NCBI GenBank assembly: GCA_031549965.1
Contig: JAVBPB010000136.1
Span: 1 to 36,386 of the forward strand
DNA length: 36,386 nt
Source: JAVBPB01 sp031549965
GTDB taxonomy: Bacteria; Bacillota; Clostridia; Lachnospirales; Lachnospiraceae
Reading direction: 5' to 3'
Numbering within the stretch: position 1 is the stretch's first letter; each line of letters begins with the position of its first letter. Under the pieces are notes generated by a model. That model saw only the letters and a list, made by a program, of their open reading frames with translations. It did not search any database and had not been told where the DNA came from. Below, in pieces: positions 32,554-36,386 of this stretch. Both the position numbers and the translations under genes were made by a program.

Positions 32554-35187
32554 TTAATTTAAATTTATCAGCGGATAATCCGCATAATTTTTATTGATTA
32601 TTCTACCTAATAAATTAATCCAGCTTTTACATTCATTTAATATAATTGCATCACTGGTAATTACATTTTTATTTTTAGAAAGAACACTGTCTACATTATT
32701 TATAAGTTCTACATCTACTTTTAAATCATAATCATTTGCAATTTCTAAAATTCTTTGCTTTAATCTGCCTGAATTAGATACAGGTGAATCTAAATATATA
32801 ACTGCTTCTCCTACATAAAGGTTAGTTAGTTCTTTGAATATTAGATTAATTGCCCTATCAGTTTTATCAATTAAGCGATATGTTCCGTGTAGTCCTGCTA
32901 AGTCCCTTATGGTACCATCCATACATGAAAGAAGGGTTGTTTTTGATAGTAAAACTTCTAATGAAATTATTGTATTAAAACCATCTATATAAACCCTTTC
33001 TCCAAATAGATTTCCGCTTACCTCTTTTTTTAGCCTGCTTTTAATATCATTTTCTCCGGAAATAATACGGGTAAGTGCCATTCGCTGTCTGGCTGAAAGC
33101 ATAAACCTGTCTCCTACAAAAGTTACTGCTCTCTTTATGTCATAATCTCTGTTTACTAAATAATATATATCTTCTTTTGCATTTTTAAGGGTTATAATAC
33201 TTTCTTTGTTAAATTCTTTTTCGTCGGTTTGAACAAATCCTCTTCTGACAACCTTTGGTTCTTCTTTATTTTCTTCCATAGCATATACATTATGATTTAT
33301 ATATTCTTGCATTATATCTTTTTGCTTTATTTCTTCTTGTTTTATTTCTTGTCTAATCTCATCATTACTTACCTCAACCTCATCAATTTCAAGTCCACTC
33401 CCACTAATTGTAACTTTTGTATCCTTACTTGATAATATTAAATCTAAAAACTCTTCTCCATATTTTATTAACTTACTTTCTCCAACACCCTTTATATTAC
33501 TAAGTTCATCTAAAGTACGGGGTTTTATTTGGGAAATCTCATTTAATGTAGTATCATGAAACACTACGTATGGGGGTACTTTATCCCTTATTGCAATTTC
33601 TTTTCTAAGTGCTTTTAATTTTTCTAAAAGTGATGCATCAACTGTTTTTTCTTTTTTATGTATAACAGCTTCTTGAATAATCACCTTTTCTTTGTTCTGC
33701 AAAATAGGTATCGACTTTTCGGTTAATTTAAGAACCGGATACTGTTCCTGAGTTTTATGTATATACCCTTCGGCTATAAGCTTATTGATTAATAATTCAA
33801 TATCCTCTTTTTTTCTTGCAGCCATTAAGCCATGAGTTTTTAAACTGTCTAATCTGAATGAGGTTATTTTTTTATTTTTCGAACCCTTTAATATATCAGC
33901 TATTATGTTTTTTCCAAACCTTTGATCACTTCTGTAAATACATGATAAAATCATTTGTGCATCAAGTGTTATATCTTTAAGTTCCGTATCATTATTGCAA
34001 ACACTGCAATTATCACAATTATCCGTAGCTGTAAAATCTCCAAAATAATTCAACATATATTTTCTTAAGCAGGTTGAAGTATGACAATAACTTTCCATTT
34101 GCTGTAATTTTTTATATTCATAGGTCTTTCTTTCTTCGGATAATTGGGATTCATCGATAAAATATTTTTGAGTTGTCGTATCTCCTTGGGAATATAATAA
34201 AATGCATTTGCTTTTTTCTCCGTCTCTTCCTGCTCTTCCGGCTTCCTGATAGTATGATTCCATATCCTTTGGCATGTTGTAGTGAATTACATATCTTACG
34301 TTAGATTTATCAATCCCCATACCAAATGCATTTGTAGCAACTAAAACATTTATATTATCATATATAAAGTCTTCCTGAAATTTATTTCTTTCCTTATCAG
34401 ATAACCCTGCATGATACATTCCTGCTCTAAAGTTATTTTTAAGTAAAAAATCATACAGCTTTTCTACCTCTTTACGTGTGGCAGCATATATTATACCTGT
34501 ATCCTCTTTGTTTTCATTTACAAAATTTTTTATGTATTTTAGTTTGTCCGCATTTTGAACTACTACAAATTCTAAATTAGCCCGATCAAATCCTGTTATA
34601 AATTTATTTGGATTGTTTAATCCAAGTATGGTTATTATGTCATCCTGCACAGCTTTGGTGGCTGTTGCCGTAAATGCTGATATAGTTGGTCTGGCTTTTA
34701 ACTTCAATATAAAATCTTTAATTTTCACATAACTTGGCCTAAAGTCATGGCCCCATCTTGATGCACAATGTGCTTCGTCAATTATAACATCACCTAAGAT
34801 AAAATCGGATGCATTAATTACCTCAATAAATCCTTCTGCCTCAAGTCTTTCAGGTGCTATGTAAATAATTTTATAATTGCCCTGCTTTATATTATTAATC
34901 CTTTGATAGTATTCTCTTCCGGTAATGGAACTGTTTAGATAAATTGCAGGAACTCCAATACTACATAAATAATCTACCTGATCCTTCATTAAAGAAATAA
35001 GGGGTGAAATAACTATGGTTATATCCTTACTTATTATTGCAGGAAGCTGATAACAAAGAGATTTTCCTGCTCCTGTTGGCATTATAGCAAGAGTGTCCTT
35101 ATCTTCTAAAATACTGTCTATTACTTCTTCCTGACAATCTCTAAATGTACTATATCCAAAATACTTTTTTAGTAATTCTATTTTCAT
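32554..35187 (-). CDS. recQ: RecQ helicase fused to a DUF434/DUF5616-like C-terminal region
   Basis: 877 residues, far longer than the usual 600 or so. The helicase core has Walker A MPTGAGKS (36-43), DEAH (137-140) with the RecQ aromatic-rich loop HCASRWGHDFRPSY, and YYQEAGRAGRDG. Zinc cysteines are Cys368, Cys373, Cys391 and Cys394. A winged helix and an HRDC domain (about 515-587, KGVGESKLIKYGEEFL) follow. After a charged linker (590-660), residues 668-862 resemble DUF434 plus DUF5616: AKEDIYYLVNRDYDIKRAV, VGDRFMLSARQRMALTRI, RVYIDGFNTI, VIYLDSPVSNSGRLKQRI, NVITSDAIIL. The spaced Asp residues suggest a PIN-like nuclease fold, as inference. The start is the ATG at 35187, after AAAAGGAG (twelve bases away, rather long). 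Confidence 0.88.
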   Translation of the reverse strand: MKIELLKKYFGYSTFRDCQEEVIDSILEDKDTLAIMPTGAGKSLCYQLPAIISKDITIVISPLISLMKDQVDYLCSIGVPAIYLNSSITGREYYQRINNIKQGNYKIIYIAPERLEAEGFIEVINASDFILGDVIIDEAHCASRWGHDFRPSYVKIKDFILKLKARPTISAFTATATKAVQDDIITILGLNNPNKFITGFDRANLEFVVVQNADKLKYIKNFVNENKEDTGIIYAATRKEVEKLYDFLLKNNFRAGMYHAGLSDKERNKFQEDFIYDNINVLVATNAFGMGIDKSNVRYVIHYNMPKDMESYYQEAGRAGRDGEKSKCILLYSQGDTTTQKYFIDESQLSEERKTYEYKKLQQMESYCHTSTCLRKYMLNYFGDFTATDNCDNCSVCNNDTELKDITLDAQMILSCIYRSDQRFGKNIIADILKGSKNKKITSFRLDSLKTHGLMAARKKEDIELLINKLIAEGYIHKTQEQYPVLKLTEKSIPILQNKEKVIIQEAVIHKKEKTVDASLLEKLKALRKEIAIRDKVPPYVVFHDTTLNEISQIKPRTLDELSNIKGVGESKLIKYGEEFLDLILSSKDTKVTISGSGLEIDEVEVSNDEIRQEIKQEEIKQKDIMQEYINHNVYAMEENKEEPKVVRRGFVQTDEKEFNKESIITLKNAKEDIYYLVNRDYDIKRAVTFVGDRFMLSARQRMALTRIISGENDIKSRLKKEVSGNLFGERVYIDGFNTIISLEVLLSKTTLLSCMDGTIRDLAGLHGTYRLIDKTDRAINLIFKELTNLYVGEAVIYLDSPVSNSGRLKQRILEIANDYDLKVDVELINNVDSVLSKNKNVITSDAIILNECKSWINLLGRIINKNYADYPLINLN

Positions 35188-35220
35188 TAATGTAAACTTC
35201 TCCTTTTGTGTCGATTTGTC

Positions 35221-35297
35221 ATAGTACAACGATTCGTAAATTCTCATAAACCTGATATTTCACTGTGTGTATGAGGATTTACGAAACGGCGTACTAG
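35221..35297. mobile_element. Short palindromic variant of the MITE-like element
   Basis: The left arm (ATAGTAC ... CGATTCGTAAATTCTCATA) and right arm (TATGAGGATTTACGAAACG ... GTACTAG) pair imperfectly. The right end matches the GTACTAG and ACGAAACGGCGTACTAG word of the full element (ACAAAACGGGGTACTAG). The element fills the region just upstream of the recQ ribosome binding site, where the promoter should be. Confidence 0.65.
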
Positions 35298-35303
35298 TGA
35301 GAT

Positions 35304-35367
35304 CGGAATATTAATAGTCATCTCAAATACAATATTTGTCAGATGACTATTATTTATTCCGTTTTTT
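35304..35367 (+). terminator. Long hairpin with T-run, plus strand
   Basis: CGGAATA and AATAGTCATCT pair with AGATGACTATT and TATTCCG, followed by TTTTTT on the plus strand. It looks like an intrinsic terminator, but no plus-strand gene leads into it. On the minus strand there is no T-run. It may belong to the adjacent repeat. Confidence 0.55.
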
Positions 35368-35429
35368 GTTACAATACGCATGTTTAAAGATGTTAATTAT
35401 GGGAATTTTAATTGATAATATAGAATTTT

Positions 35430-35579
35430 TTATTTGTCACTATTTGGTTTATCTCTGCTTGCAGATTGCTTCTTATGAGTTCTGTTATGATTTTTCCCTT
35501 CTTCACTTGCCAGAGTTTGTCCGCCATGTGCTTTTGCTTCTCTTACTTCTTTTGGATCAATTTGACTGTCTTTTGGCAT
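35430..35579 (-). CDS. Small hydrophilic protein, unknown
   Basis: 49 residues, strongly charged and Gln/Lys/Ser-rich, with no hydrophobic segment: MPKDSQIDPKEVREAKAHGG at the N-terminus and a Lys/Asn/His-rich tail. A clear AGGAG lies nine bases before the ATG at 35579; a longer frame upstream has no such site. The composition recalls small clostridial proteins that are unstructured, possibly spore-related, but I do not recognise a family. It lies alone between the hairpin at 35304 and the VOC gene. Confidence 0.6.
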   Translation of the reverse strand: MPKDSQIDPKEVREAKAHGGQTLASEEGKNHNRTHKKQSASRDKPNSDK

Positions 35580-35766
35580 TTTTTGTTCTCCTATTATTAA
35601 GATTAAAAGATCTAAAAAGCATTCAGATAGAATTGCTTTTAATCTTTGAGTATTATTATTTGCCAAAAGTAAGATTATTATTAGTTACTATTCATATCAT
35701 GTTAACTCCGTGAATTTAATGATTTCCCATACCCATTTAACTTAAATTAATTAGACGTTAGGATAA

Positions 35767-36120
35767 TTACTTATGCTCAACAAATTGAACATTTTCTCCG
35801 TCTGGCCCTTTTATAAAGAAAAATCTTGTATCAGGTGATGGATTTATTATTTCTCCAAAATTAATATTTTTTAACTTTAGTTCTTCTATTTTTTCATCTA
35901 AAGAAGTTATTTCAAAGCCTAAACTTAGTCCATTATATATAATATCCTCTGACTTTTCATATTGAATTAGTTCAAGTTGTGCTTCTCCTTCACATAAAAA
36001 AGCAAATTTTGCAGTTGGTGCTGCAAAAGTTCTATTTAACTTTAATCCAACTACCTCCTGATAAAATTTTAATGATTCTTCCATGTTTTTTATATTTATT
36101 GTTGTCCAGCAAAATTTCAT
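35767..36120 (-). CDS. VOC/glyoxalase superfamily protein
   Basis: 117 residues, one vicinal-oxygen-chelate module pair. The opening FCWTTINIKNMEESLKFYQE with VVGLKL, then AQLELIQYE (central Glu ligand position) and the ending FFFIKGPDGENVQFVEH are typical of glyoxalase I-like proteins and related dioxygenases or resistance proteins. In glyoxalase I the metal is held by His/Gln and Glu residues. Here the N-terminal ligand position is not His, so it may bind metal differently or not at all. AAAAGGAG lies seven bases before the ATG. The substrate is unknown, and there is no operon partner. Confidence 0.82.
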   Translation of the reverse strand: MKFCWTTINIKNMEESLKFYQEVVGLKLNRTFAAPTAKFAFLCEGEAQLELIQYEKSEDIIYNGLSLGFEITSLDEKIEELKLKNINFGEIINPSPDTRFFFIKGPDGENVQFVEHK

Positions 36121-36198
36121 GATTTTTCTCCTTTTAATTGTTCTAAGTATATCATACTCTTTACCCTGATTTATGTCAAATACTAGTTAATTAATATA

Positions 36199-36244
36199 AA
36201 TGTCAAGTTACTATTCACGCCAATGTCAAGGTTACTATTCACGG
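36199..36244. repeat. Tandem 21-22 base direct repeat
   Basis: Two copies of AATGTCAAGTTACTATTCACG (the second with one extra G) at 36199-36219 and 36222-36243. The 12-base core GTTACTATTCAC also occurs inverted at 210-221. It resembles a protein-binding site or the edge of a mobile element; the identity is unknown. Confidence 0.7.
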
Positions 36245-36260
36245 CCTGATTAATATTAGG

Positions 36261-36386
36261 TCAATGAAAAAGTCCTTCAATACAGTAAATTAATTTTTCA
36301 AATGAATATGAACATATATGTGTACAATTGTGCAGACCGTCCGAGGAAGCGTTTATGTTTTGTCAAGACTTTGCTTGCAAAGGCTT
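36261..36386 (+). other. Segment resembling the DUF815 leader, cut by window end
   Basis: Positions 36345-36386 share CAAGAC and TTGCAAAGGCTT words, in the same order, with 6555-6597. A looser match of the GAAAAAGT stretch lies upstream of both. No gene is visible before the window ends. Confidence 0.4.

Noticed and set aside
32554..35187. Sequencing frameshift joining recQ to a neighbouring DUF434 gene
   Set aside because: The frame is continuous through a charged linker and there is no internal start with a ribosome binding site near residue 660.
35304..35367. Terminator of the 49-residue gene
   Set aside because: The T-run is on the plus strand, the wrong side for a minus-strand gene.
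35430..35666. 78-residue version of the small protein
   Set aside because: The strong AGGAG site supports the internal ATG at 35579; the upstream extension has no such site.
35336..35713. 125-codon plus-strand frame rich in Leu
   Set aside because: It overlaps the hairpin and runs antisense to the better supported 49-residue gene, without a ribosome binding site.

Overview
The window is AT-rich DNA from a low-GC Gram-positive anaerobe, most likely a spore-forming, motile member of the class Clostridia (Lachnospiraceae-like, though the genus cannot be read from the sequence). The evidence is a small acid-soluble spore protein gene behind a sigma-G-like promoter, a HydE-type radical SAM enzyme, AddAB instead of RecBCD, a chemoreceptor, a FliD-like protein, DUF815 and CmpB-type proteins, and strong AGGAG-type ribosome binding sites. 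No rRNA, tRNA, CRISPR array or intact transposase was found.

Layout. 1-500: a cut-off copy of a large hairpin repeat and a decayed reading frame. 513-2319: a MATE exporter and a CmpB-like membrane protein. 2357-3655: an orphan FliD-like protein. 3979-5588: hydE-like and bioY genes overlapping by 4 bases. 5677-8988: a probably truncated Rpn-like protein with EGKA repeats, a DUF815 ATPase, a 57-residue ribbon-helix-helix protein found between the larger reading frames, and a two-helix membrane protein. 9110-11815: the tRNA dehydratase TcdA and a chemoreceptor. 11983-16904: a beta-propeller lipoprotein, a C39-like cysteine peptidase, a nucleoid-associated protein and an endonuclease IV-like TIM barrel. 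17283-18296: an Rrf2 regulator divergent from a flavin split-barrel protein. 18473-21239: a polysaccharide deacetylase and a coupled ssp-methyltransferase-hslO cluster. 21344-21963: two large hairpin repeats in inverted orientation. 21981-35187: a minus-strand block reading recQ, addB, rnlA, rnlB, addA and an aldose epimerase. 35430-36120: a 49-residue protein and a VOC protein.

The outstanding locus is the DNA-repair and defence block. RecQ carries an extra C-terminal DUF434/DUF5616-like region. Between addB and addA lies a toxin-antitoxin pair whose toxin is one polypeptide joining a viroplasmin-like hybrid-binding domain, a complete RNase HI domain and an RnlA-like HEPN RNase; the next gene is an RnlB antitoxin. 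In E. coli, RNase HI is a separate protein reported to modulate RnlA, so the fusion puts a known functional partner in the same chain. The pair has its own near-consensus promoter, with a perfect dyad in the spacer, a leader with a terminator-like inverted repeat, and its own terminator.

The second notable theme is palindromic repeats. One family (three copies, about 215 bases) has stems up to 38 perfect base pairs, with differences between copies compensated on both arms. Another is a MITE-like element (165 bp full copy, one half copy, one 77-bp short copy). The half copy supplies the stop codon of the deacetylase gene, and the short copy lies where the recQ-addB promoter should be.
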